Of a stretch of DNA of 9,914 nt, positions 1 through 5,377 are shown piece after piece (position 1 is the first letter of the stretch; each line of letters starts with the position of its first letter). The notes under the pieces were generated by a model. The model worked only from the letters and a program-made list of their open reading frames with translations. It did not search any database and had not been told where the DNA came from. The DNA lies in NCBI GenBank assembly GCA_045650565.1, contig JAZRRG010000019.1, forward strand, positions 1 through 9,914. Reading direction: 5' to 3'. A program made the translations under genes and the position numbers. Origin of the DNA: SIG565 sp045650565. GTDB lineage: Bacteria; Bacillota; Clostridia; Oscillospirales; Acutalibacteraceae.

Positions 1-135
1 CCTTATCGTTCTATGGGGGTTCGCAGAATACCGGTCGAAAATTATACTGCTTTTTATATTGTTGATGAAAATGAAAAAACAGTACATATTTTCCGAATCC
101 TCTATAACCGTAGAGAGTGGCAGTATTTATTGTAA
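1..135 (+). CDS. RelE/ParE-family toxin, C-terminal part only (cut by window edge)
   Basis: Frame 1 is open from the first base to TAA at 133-135 and gives 44 residues, starting PYRSMGVRRIPVENYTAFY and ending FRILYNRREWQYLL. The pattern Arg-x-hydrophobic, then N-Y-x-x-F-Y, an acidic turn, V-H-I-x-R-I-L-Y-x-R-R and a terminal L-L is characteristic of the C-terminal beta-strands of RelE/ParE toxins of type II toxin-antitoxin systems. Toxins of this family act in the cytoplasm, either as ribosome-dependent mRNA endonucleases (RelE type) or as gyrase poisons (ParE type); the fragment cannot separate these. The start and the expected upstream antitoxin gene lie outside the window. No disruption is seen in the visible part, so the gene may be intact. 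It is the first sign that the left end is accessory DNA. Confidence 0.82.
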   Translation, partial: PYRSMGVRRIPVENYTAFYIVDENEKTVHIFRILYNRREWQYLL

Positions 136-280
136 TAAAAAATATAATTATTCGATAATTCTTATTTATGAAAAAACTACAGGCGAATTAAAATTGTTAT
201 ACGTGGTCAGATAAAAATATACTCTTTATTTTCGTACACTTGAGTTGGTGAATAGTTAATGGTTTATATATGCAGTTTTA

Positions 281-315
281 TTAATCGTTGCGTTAAACTT
301 ACAAACAACGACTAA
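281..315. repeat. Imperfect stem-loop in the spacer
   Basis: TTAATCGTTG at 281-290 is complementary to CAACGACTAA at 306-315 at nine of ten positions, around a 15-base loop. No T-run follows, so it is not an obvious terminator. A structural role is possible, as is chance in AT-rich DNA. Confidence 0.35.
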
Positions 316-341
316 TCCCAAATATCGTTAAAGAATAAGTT

Positions 342-381
342 TGCTCTTGTTTTTAGTAAATTTACTAAAAAATCAAAAGCA
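342..381. repeat. Long AT-rich inverted repeat with a 22-bp perfect core
   Basis: TTTTTAGTAAA (350-360) and TTTACTAAAAA (361-371) form a perfect dyad with no spacer. After a 2-base bulge on the right (372-373), the dyad continues outwards as TGCTCTTG (342-349) against CAAAAGCA (374-381), matching at seven of eight positions. The total is about 18 of 19 paired positions. The core could be an operator, since it starts about 85 bases before the promoter -35 box. It could also be a degraded mobile-element end or a cruciform-forming site. Nothing in the sequence decides between these. Confidence 0.5.
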
Positions 382-434
382 GATTCTATCTAAGGTATAA
401 GTGAATTGTACTAATTTTAAAAAACAGTTATTAC

Positions 435-463
435 TTGACCAAATATTAATATAGTATTATAAT
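435..463 (+). promoter_or_regulatory. Sigma-A-type promoter for the membrane-protein pair
   Basis: TTGACC at 435-440 and a perfect TATAAT at 458-463 are separated by 17 bases, the optimal spacing. The predicted transcript start is near 470, only a few bases before the ribosome binding site, which gives a very short leader. The promoter is close to consensus, so expression should be strong unless repressed, for example through the dyad at 342-381. Confidence 0.75.
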
Positions 464-474
464 TAATCAATGCA

Positions 475-482
475 AGGGGTGA
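475..482 (+). promoter_or_regulatory. Ribosome binding site that decides the start at 487
   Basis: AGGGGTGA lies directly before adjacent TTG (484) and ATG (487) codons. From AGGGG (475-479) to ATG there are 7 bases, the better spacing, and ATG is the stronger start. The protein is therefore taken to begin at 487 rather than at the TTG. Confidence 0.65.
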
Positions 483-486
483 TTTG

Positions 487-1038
487 ATGGCAAATGAGGA
501 AAAAACCTTTTATCCGTCTTCAAGTATAACTTTTAGTGTAATACAACGAGAATATGAGTATGAACTTAATAGAAGCATTAAGTTGGATAATAAAATCAAT
601 ATGACAATAACTATATGTAGTGTCCTATTTTTGTTTGTTTTTAGATTTTTAAATTTTAAAGAATTATTTGGTGCCACAAATAACTGTATTAATGATAGTG
701 CCATGTATTTTATAAAAACATTGTGTGCGTTTTGTTACATAGGAGTTTTTACAATGTTTATATATTGCATAATACGGTTAATATTGTTATTACGTACAAA
801 GGGATATTATCATTATAATTGTAATGAAATTTTTGATAAAAATTTGAATTTCGAACATAAAGAGATAACTGAAGTTTATATTGCAACAAAATATTGGTCT
901 TCAACTTGCATAAATAATAAAACTAATGAAAAAAGATCTAAAGATTATAATCATATACTTTGGGTTCTTTGTGCAATGTTAATTCTTTGTATAATTACTA
1001 TTTTTATTAAGGTAAATATTTTAGGGTTAGGAGTGTGA
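487..1038 (+). CDS. Small three-helix membrane protein, unknown function
   Basis: The 183-residue protein is not assigned to a named family. It opens with a polar stretch containing a charged REYEYELNRSIKLDNK segment (residues 21-36), which leads into a first hydrophobic helix at about 38-55. A second long helix follows at about 78-103, then a polar, lysine- and asparagine-rich loop of about 50 residues, and a third helix at about 156-176 near the C-terminus. There is no cleavable signal peptide, so it should be an integral inner-membrane protein. A charged Y-E-x-E-L / L-D-x-K helix running into a membrane hairpin resembles, in general layout only, small membrane effectors in phage-defence or toxin loci; that link is inference. 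It has its own promoter and is followed 4 bases later by a 54-codon gene, so the two are likely cotranscribed. Codon use is strongly AT-biased compared with the - strand genes, which suggests acquisition. Confidence 0.75.
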   Translation: MANEEKTFYPSSSITFSVIQREYEYELNRSIKLDNKINMTITICSVLFLFVFRFLNFKELFGATNNCINDSAMYFIKTLCAFCYIGVFTMFIYCIIRLILLLRTKGYYHYNCNEIFDKNLNFEHKEITEVYIATKYWSSTCINNKTNEKRSKDYNHILWVLCAMLILCIITIFIKVNILGLGV

Positions 1039-1042
1039 TATA

Positions 1043-1207
1043 ATGGCAGATGATATTTTAACAAAAATCAAAAATGGTGAGAAAATTAATTCAGGCGATG
1101 TTCAAAATAACACAGAAGGTCTAAAAGCTTTAAATGAGGGATATATACCTAAAAATTATACGTTAGAAACCAGCACAAAAAAACCAACCAAGGCTGATAA
1201 AAACTAA
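1043..1207 (+). CDS. 54-residue soluble protein, unknown function
   Basis: This short gene runs from ATG at 1043 to TAA at 1205-1207. AGGAG at 1029-1033 sits 9 bases before the ATG and overlaps the end of the upstream membrane-protein gene, whose TGA is at 1036-1038, so the two are very likely translated from one mRNA. The product starts MADDILTKIKNGEKINSG and contains NTEGLKALNEGYIP (residues 23-36). Its last 15 residues are lysine/threonine-rich and hydrophilic. It has no membrane segment and no signal peptide. A soluble partner, regulator or antitoxin of the membrane protein would fit the arrangement, but this is inference from position only. The good ribosome binding site, immediate adjacency and terminator right after the stop support a real gene. 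Confidence 0.65.
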   Translation: MADDILTKIKNGEKINSGDVQNNTEGLKALNEGYIPKNYTLETSTKKPTKADKN

Positions 1208-1220
1208 TCTTAAAAGCAAT

Positions 1221-1258
1221 ATTAAAGGCACGAACTTTCCACAGTTCGTGCCTTTAAT
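1221..1258. terminator. Perfect 16-bp hairpin, probably a bidirectional terminator
   Basis: ATTAAAGGCACGAACT (1221-1236) and AGTTCGTGCCTTTAAT (1243-1258) pair perfectly around a 6-base loop. The GC-rich middle is flanked by A/T on both sides, so U-rich 3' arms form in either direction. It lies between the stop of the + strand 54-codon gene and the stop of the - strand spore-protein gene, exactly where a shared terminator for convergent genes is expected. Confidence 0.85.
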
Positions 1259-1263
1259 AATAT

Positions 1264-1512
1264 CTATACAACCACTCGAAATCCGTATGTAATCTGCCTT
1301 TCATAGCCTTTTACAGTGCGATTTTTACGGGTGAAATTCATATGTCGTACAGGACAGATGTTATTAACCATCTGTCCACCGATAGAGCCAGCCTGCTTTG
1401 CAGTTAAGTCACCATTGTAACCCTGCTTGAGGTTTACACCAACCTCGTTAGCAGCTTCCATCTTGAAGCGGTTAAGAGCGTCCTTAGCTTCAGGAACTAC
1501 GTGCTTTGCCAT
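1264..1512 (-). CDS. Alpha/beta-type small acid-soluble spore protein with an abnormal C-terminus
   Basis: Residues 1-49 are a typical clostridial alpha/beta SASP. The germination-protease region KMEAANEVGV (17-26) matches the family signature apart from Ala for the usual Ile/Leu/Val after the Glu. It is followed by NLKQGYNGDLTAKQAG and SIGGQMV (43-49). Such proteins coat and protect spore DNA and are degraded by the GPR protease at germination. After Val49 the usual K/R-x-[MIL]-I-x helix and short tail are absent. Instead there are 33 unrelated, basic residues ending TYGFRVVV. At 82 residues the protein is longer than the usual 60-75. The ending resembles the C-terminus of formylglycine-generating-enzyme-like (SUMF1) domains. 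AAGGAG (1522-1527) lies 9 bases before the ATG. It may be a decayed or chimeric copy; such genes usually occur in several copies per genome. Confidence 0.8.
   Translation of the reverse strand: MAKHVVPEAKDALNRFKMEAANEVGVNLKQGYNGDLTAKQAGSIGGQMVNNICPVRHMNFTRKNRTVKGYERQITYGFRVVV
1352..1377. repeat. 9-bp perfect inverted repeat at the SASP divergence point
   Basis: GGACAGATG (1352-1360) and CATCTGTCC (1369-1377) are perfect reverse complements around 8 bases. On the coding (-) strand, one arm encodes the conserved Gly-Gln-Met of the SASP helix and the other begins the abnormal tail, so the dyad straddles the point where homology to the family stops. Confidence 0.7.
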
Positions 1513-1581
1513 TATAATTCACTCCTTGTTTATAAATTATTTTGCGTTTGTAATAATATTTTGTGACAAGAAAATTGAATT

Positions 1582-1611
1582 ATAATAGGAAAAATAAACA
1601 AGTTTTGTCAA
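1582..1611 (-). promoter_or_regulatory. Possible promoter upstream of the spore-protein gene
   Basis: On the - strand, TTGACA (1606-1611) and TATTAT (1582-1587) are 18 bases apart, a sigma-A-like arrangement about 70 bases before the ATG. Spore-protein genes are normally read by forespore sigma-G (a -10 box of the form CAnnnTA). A CAAAATA occurs closer to the gene, but no convincing matching -35 box was found. The sigma-A assignment is therefore doubtful. Confidence 0.3.
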
Positions 1612-1621
1612 TAATCGGCTA

Positions 1622-1640
1622 ATTAAAATTAAATTTTAAT
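1622..1640. repeat. AT-only 9-bp dyad downstream of the ATP-grasp operon
   Basis: ATTAAAATT (1622-1630) and AATTTTAAT (1632-1640) pair perfectly around a single A. The dyad lies about 60 bases after the end of the ATP-grasp operon. It contains no G or C and is a poor intrinsic terminator. No better terminator for that operon is visible before the spore-protein gene. Confidence 0.3.
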
Positions 1641-1700
1641 GGTAAAAAGGATTGTAAGTTTAAAATTGGTCGAGCGCTTCGGTTAAAAATCATCACAGCA

Positions 1701-3017
1701 TTACTCTTCGCTCCACGCATCTTCAATCATTGCCATAACGGTATCATAATCAAGTCGTTGAAGCTGCATATCGTTTCCGTTTTCATCTAAAATTTCAATT
1801 GTGTCGCTAATTTTACAAAGAGTTTTAGCAAACGCCTCTTTCGTATCATCCATAACGTGAATTCTAAAAATAACTCTGTCAAGAGAACTGGTATCGGAAA
1901 TCTTATCGCCAACAAATTTAAATTGCTTATTCTGTAAGACCTGAGGCATTGCATTGATTTTTTCTAAATTATTGATTTTTGCAATAGTACCGGCTTTCAA
2001 AGGAATATAATAATTGCAACAGTACTTGCTGAAATTATAGTTATCTTGTTTCTTGACATCATACAAAGTCATGTCACCTGTCAAAGCAAACTCAATCATC
2101 AACTCCAAGGAACTAATATCGTTAAGCTTTTCGGCAAACACATAAAACTGTTCACCGCCCATACGAAGACCGGACTCGTGGAAGTAAAGCTTTCCATTGT
2201 CCTCAAAACCTTGGAACATCAAATTACCGTACTTTACACCCAAAGCATTAATCATGTTTACAACTGAACCTTCGGTATCACGCTTATACGCCTTAAGATA
2301 CTTGGGTGCAAACATATGGAACAAACATGAAGCTGCCTTAACTCTCTCCGCATTTACCTTATATTTTAAGAAGGATGATGAAAGACTGGGATAACCGTTT
2401 TGGATGGTGTAATGAATAAAAATTTCATTTTCGCTGTCCATATAGCGTTCACAAACAATCTTTTTACTGGCGGAAGCTTCGTACAATTCTTTATAATGCG
2501 CAATAAGCTCCTCTTCGTTTGTGCATTTCATAATACCACGCCCGCCACTGCCATCGGCGGGTTTAACCATAACGGGATAAATTATTTTATCTAAATCTTC
2601 TCTTTTAAAATTGATATCAACCTTGAAAATTTCAGGAGTGGGAACACCGTATTTTACGCAATATTCCTTGAAACGATTTTTATCGTTAGACAAAATATCA
2701 AATTGTTCCAAGGTGCCGCAACAGGGCAGACCTGCTGCTTCACAAATTTTTGCATAGAAAGGTAAATGTGAGTCGGTCCAACCCACAAAGATGCCATCAA
2801 TATTATATTCCTTGATTAGCTTCAACATAGCTTGTGTATCTGAAATATCAATATCGATTGCAACATCAGCCACCTGTTTAGAAGGAGAATCCTCGGTTTT
2901 GTAGAAGTTCGCAACAACAGTTCTAACACCCATCTGCTTAGCACGCTCAACAGCACATGCAGCCAATGCAGTTCTATCCATAACAAGCAAAGTTTTGCCT
3001 TTTAGTTTTTCGTACAT
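1701..3017 (-). CDS. ATP-grasp protein, divergent (third gene of the operon)
   Basis: The 438-residue protein has the ATP-grasp layout of carboxylate-amine ligases. An N-terminal Rossmann-like pre-ATP-grasp domain covers about 8-110 (GKTLLVMDR; then DGIFVGWTDSHLPF). The ATP-grasp domain follows, with the glycine-rich loop VMVKPADGSGGRGI (149-162; Lys152 expected to contact ATP), the hinge VCERYM (188-193) and the metal-site region NLMFQGF...FHESGLRMGG (265-288). A C-terminal domain extends to 438. The family activates a carboxylate as acyl-phosphate and joins it to an amine; the substrates here cannot be read from sequence. The metal site is unusual: Gln269 stands where the first acidic ligand normally is, and E-S-G-L-R replaces the usual E-x-N-P-R. 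AGGAGG (3024-3029) sits 6 bases before the ATG and overlaps the end of the previous gene, whose stop is 1 base away, so translation is probably coupled. Confidence 0.88.
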   Translation of the reverse strand: MYEKLKGKTLLVMDRTALAACAVERAKQMGVRTVVANFYKTEDSPSKQVADVAIDIDISDTQAMLKLIKEYNIDGIFVGWTDSHLPFYAKICEAAGLPCCGTLEQFDILSNDKNRFKEYCVKYGVPTPEIFKVDINFKREDLDKIIYPVMVKPADGSGGRGIMKCTNEEELIAHYKELYEASASKKIVCERYMDSENEIFIHYTIQNGYPSLSSSFLKYKVNAERVKAASCLFHMFAPKYLKAYKRDTEGSVVNMINALGVKYGNLMFQGFEDNGKLYFHESGLRMGGEQFYVFAEKLNDISSLELMIEFALTGDMTLYDVKKQDNYNFSKYCCNYYIPLKAGTIAKINNLEKINAMPQVLQNKQFKFVGDKISDTSSLDRVIFRIHVMDDTKEAFAKTLCKISDTIEILDENGNDMQLQRLDYDTVMAMIEDAWSEE

Positions 3018-3018
3018 A

Positions 3019-3978
3019 CTATACCTCCTGATTGGTGATTACGTTTAATATGCGTTCCATATCCGCCTCTGTATATCTTTGGTCGCAAGGAAGCGGTAAA
3101 ATGTTTACAGCAAAATCCTGTGATAATGCATCGCCATTTTCCAGTACATTAGGCCAAAGGGTAGGAATATATATTTTTTGAGCAACCAATGCTTTTCGCA
3201 CTGCATCGCCGTTTGGACAATAGTAAGGATAGCAAAAAGGTCCTTTAGAAATAACGGGCGCCAAACGGTTTGTAGCATCCAATGCTTTTGCCAATATGAG
3301 ATAATTTTCTTGGCGGCGTTGGGCTATTTGTTCGTAGTCTAAACTTCGCAATAGATTGCGGGTAAGAGCAGACATACGGCGCAAGGGCAATTTATAAAAT
3401 TGCTCATCATTCTCTTTGAAAGCATTGTAAAAAGCTGCGCCGCCTTTTTCATAACGCCCCAAAATGTGAACCATACGTTCCGCTGAACTATCTTCTGAGA
3501 GTTGTTCATTCAGCACTGCATCGGTAACTACATATCCGCCATCAGGCACACCGAAAAATTTTCGGCAGGAATACACCGTGTCAACATCGGGCAATGCCGA
3601 ACGAAAGAAATCCTGCACATTGTCAAGAATTATACGACCATATCGCTTCTTAAGCTCTAGAATATACTCATGAGGAAGCAGACCGTAATAATTCACCACA
3701 TACAGCCATTCATCATCGCCCAACATCTTGTTAAATATCGGACGCAAGGCGGAATCTACTGCATAAAATTCATAGGCAAAGCCCTCTCGCTCACACACTT
3801 TATACACCGTATCGCAAAGAAAAATAGGAATGTATAACTTTTTAACCTTACGTGCCATCAAGATGTATAAAAGTGCATTACGCCCACTGTTAACGCCGAT
3901 TGCGTTTGAATGATACTCTTTGCCGTAATATTGTTCCAGTCCAAAATATCCACCAATCTCATTCAACTCACGGATCAT
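3019..3978 (-). CDS. Short DegT/DnrJ/StrS-like PLP-dependent enzyme
   Basis: The 319-residue product has the fold-type I signatures of the DegT/StrS sugar-aminotransferase superfamily. These are NSGRNAL (30-36, cofactor phosphate region), a buried Asp119 in ILDNVQDF (117-124) for the pyridine nitrogen, and SCRKFFGVPDGG (137-148) with Lys140 as the predicted Schiff-base lysine. Family members usually form amino-sugars, but relatives transfer amino groups to or from other substrates. At 319 residues it is clearly shorter than the usual 360-400, and the middle region is reduced, so it belongs to a divergent subgroup. The ATG overlaps the previous gene's TGA as ATGA (3975-3978), and AAAGG (3989-3993) is 10 bases upstream. 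Lying between two ATP-grasp genes, it probably makes or modifies an amine-bearing building block that the ligases join; this is inference. Confidence 0.85.
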   Translation of the reverse strand: MIRELNEIGGYFGLEQYYGKEYHSNAIGVNSGRNALLYILMARKVKKLYIPIFLCDTVYKVCEREGFAYEFYAVDSALRPIFNKMLGDDEWLYVVNYYGLLPHEYILELKKRYGRIILDNVQDFFRSALPDVDTVYSCRKFFGVPDGGYVVTDAVLNEQLSEDSSAERMVHILGRYEKGGAAFYNAFKENDEQFYKLPLRRMSALTRNLLRSLDYEQIAQRRQENYLILAKALDATNRLAPVISKGPFCYPYYCPNGDAVRKALVAQKIYIPTLWPNVLENGDALSQDFAVNILPLPCDQRYTEADMERILNVITNQEV

Positions 3979-5177
3979 TTGAGCACGACCTTTACATAAT
4001 TTGATTGATTGTCCATTACTTCTTGCAAACGTTGTTCGTTTTCAAACCTCAATACTAATGTGCCCACCGCTTCGTTGGCAGCAGAAAAGCCGCCCACAGT
4101 TGTACCCGGTTCAATCCACAGGTCTTCCTCAACAACATTGTCTTTAATTTCATCTGAAACCCAAAGCTTATCAAAGATACCGGCAGTATCACTATGTAAA
4201 ATAATCTCAGCCCAGCAACCATCATACGGCTTTTGCTCAACATCTTCCACAGGCAAGCCGACCGCAGCACGAACGGCATTGGTTACTAAATCTACACCTG
4301 TAGCATAGCGCAGCATTTCCGCTAGTCGATTACCGCCGCCACGGGGAGATAATTCCATAATATACGCTTTTCCGTTAGTGGCCACACGAACCTCAATATT
4401 ATAGATAGAGGTACGCATATTAAGCAGCTTCAACAAACGCTGAATTTCACTACGCAATTCCTCTTGATTTTGAGCGGAAATAGAGGAGGGCCAGCTGTAA
4501 GCCGAAGGAGTATATGGATTTTCTGCATTTTCATCAAATCGTTGGCTTGAAAAAGACACGAACTTGAGTTCGCCATCTACCGAAAAACTATCGGTATCAG
4601 AGGAAAATCCTTTTTTCTCGATGAAATCCTCAATAATGAATTCGTTGCTGTGAGAGAAGGAAAGTGCGTATCTAATACTCTCCGCAAGTTGATTTTTATC
4701 GTCAACACGGGTTACGCCTTTACTACCGGCAGAATCGGTAGGTTTTACAATAATTGGCCAATTATAAATATCTGCATCCTTTATCGCTTCTTCAATGCTT
4801 GTATATCCCTTGGCAACGGGAACGGTAAAACCGTTATCAGCCAAGAATTTTCTGAACAAGCCCTTATTTTGCAAAATACGTACTGATTCATAAGGTCCGC
4901 AGGAAGGCAAGCCCAATTGTTCCGCAACATACGCAGCTGTCACTACGCCGGGGTCACAGGCGAAAGACATTATTCCATCTATCTTTAACCTTCGAGCCGC
5001 TTCCAAAACGGCTTCCTTATCAATAATGCTCACATTGCAATACTCATCAGAATATTTGTGGGCGATATTATCGGGAAGATAATCGCAGGTGATGGTATAT
5101 ATATCTAATTTTTTTGCCGCTTCTATAATTGGAAGAATATAGCGTGAACCGCCTAAAAGCAAAAGTCTTTTACTCAT
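3975..5177 (-). CDS. ATP-grasp carboxylate-amine ligase (first gene of the operon)
   Basis: The 400-residue protein starts MSKRLLLLGGSRYILPIIEA, a typical pre-ATP-grasp Rossmann strand and glycine turn. The ATP-grasp core follows: IIVKPTDSAGSKGV (142-155, Lys145 for ATP), IIEDFIEK (181-188, hinge with Glu183), YNIEVRV (259-265, Glu262) and YIMELSPRGGGNRL (272-285, Glu275 and Arg279). Both acidic metal ligands are present, so it should be catalytically active. A C-terminal domain with GTTVGGFSAANEAVG (358-372) resembles the lid of purine-type and amino-acid ligases. The predicted chemistry is ATP-dependent amide bond formation with an unknown acid and amine. The frame is open back to 5309, but the 44 extra residues overlap the promoter and are hydrophobic and not conserved-looking. 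ATG at 5177 fits the family start and follows a modest AAGAG at 9 bases. It overlaps the next gene by 4 bases. Confidence 0.88.
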   Translation of the reverse strand: MSKRLLLLGGSRYILPIIEAAKKLDIYTITCDYLPDNIAHKYSDEYCNVSIIDKEAVLEAARRLKIDGIMSFACDPGVVTAAYVAEQLGLPSCGPYESVRILQNKGLFRKFLADNGFTVPVAKGYTSIEEAIKDADIYNWPIIVKPTDSAGSKGVTRVDDKNQLAESIRYALSFSHSNEFIIEDFIEKKGFSSDTDSFSVDGELKFVSFSSQRFDENAENPYTPSAYSWPSSISAQNQEELRSEIQRLLKLLNMRTSIYNIEVRVATNGKAYIMELSPRGGGNRLAEMLRYATGVDLVTNAVRAAVGLPVEDVEQKPYDGCWAEIILHSDTAGIFDKLWVSDEIKDNVVEEDLWIEPGTTVGGFSAANEAVGTLVLRFENEQRLQEVMDNQSNYVKVVLK

Positions 5178-5259
5178 GAGCCACATCTCTTTTCTTTTAT
5201 GTTCTTTTTTAAATGAAAAACAATTTACATCTTGCAACATAAACATAATTATACAAAAA

Positions 5260-5288
5260 ATTATAACACACATCGACCTTTTCTGCAA
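5260..5288 (-). promoter_or_regulatory. Sigma-A-type promoter of the ATP-grasp/PLP operon
   Basis: On the - strand, TTGCAG (5283-5288) and TATAAT (5260-5265) are 17 bases apart. The -10 box is preceded by TGT, giving an extended -10 element. The predicted start is near 5253, leaving a leader of about 75 bases before ATG 5177. This shows that the operon is expressed independently of the alpha-glucan genes upstream and that translation cannot begin at 5309. Confidence 0.7.
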
Positions 5289-5344
5289 TAGTATGTTATA
5301 AAAATTCAAATCGTGGAAGCGTATAATTCAGCAATTAATATAGT

Positions 5345-5373
5345 AAGTGCTACATAGCACCTATGTAGCACTT
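5345..5373. terminator. Perfect 13-bp hairpin after the alpha-glucan operon
   Basis: AAGTGCTACATAG (5345-5357) and CTATGTAGCACTT (5361-5373) pair perfectly around CAC. It begins 4 bases after the GH13 stop codon and separates the two - strand operons. In the - direction the following T-run is poor (TTACTATATT), so termination may be incomplete. In the + direction TTTTG follows. TAGCAC occurs twice (5355-5360 and 5366-5371), so the same GTGCTA (5347-5352) can pair with either copy. Confidence 0.7.
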
Positions 5374-5377
5374 TTGA

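Larger units (their letters stand above)
136..434. other. Gene-free AT-rich spacer with AT dyads
   Basis: No plausible coding frame is seen on either strand. The spacer holds three structured elements. A 6-bp AT hairpin with loop TCG at 146-160 lies just after the toxin stop and could be a weak terminator. An imperfect 10-bp stem at 281-290/306-315 has a 15-base loop. A large AT dyad is centred at 360/361. The right end of the spacer leads into the promoter at 435. The composition is visibly more AT-rich than the - strand operons further right. Confidence 0.6.

Noticed and set aside
281..315. Possible integron attC-like site (stem with GTTAAAC in the loop)
   Set aside because: GTTAAAC fits one attC core box by chance, but the matching partner box and the two-box arm structure are missing, and no integron-type gene order is present.
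484..486. TTG start one codon before ATG 487
   Set aside because: The adjacent ATG is a stronger start and has better spacing from AGGGG; only one residue differs.
510..704. 64-codon frame antisense to the membrane protein
   Set aside because: It is the complement of a hydrophobic-helix gene, has no supporting promoter or ribosome binding site, and is best explained as a shadow.
1666..1682. Hairpin around CGAGCGCTTCG as a terminator for the ATP-grasp operon
   Set aside because: Only 3-4 base pairs form around the AGCGCT centre and no T-run follows on the - strand.
4009..4308. Open frames antisense to the ATP-grasp, GH13 and glgP genes (also near 2046-2594, 4650-4886, 6936-7235, 8849-9166, 9261-9464)
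   Set aside because: All lie opposite strongly conserved protein domains, lack ribosome binding sites and give low-complexity or atypical products.
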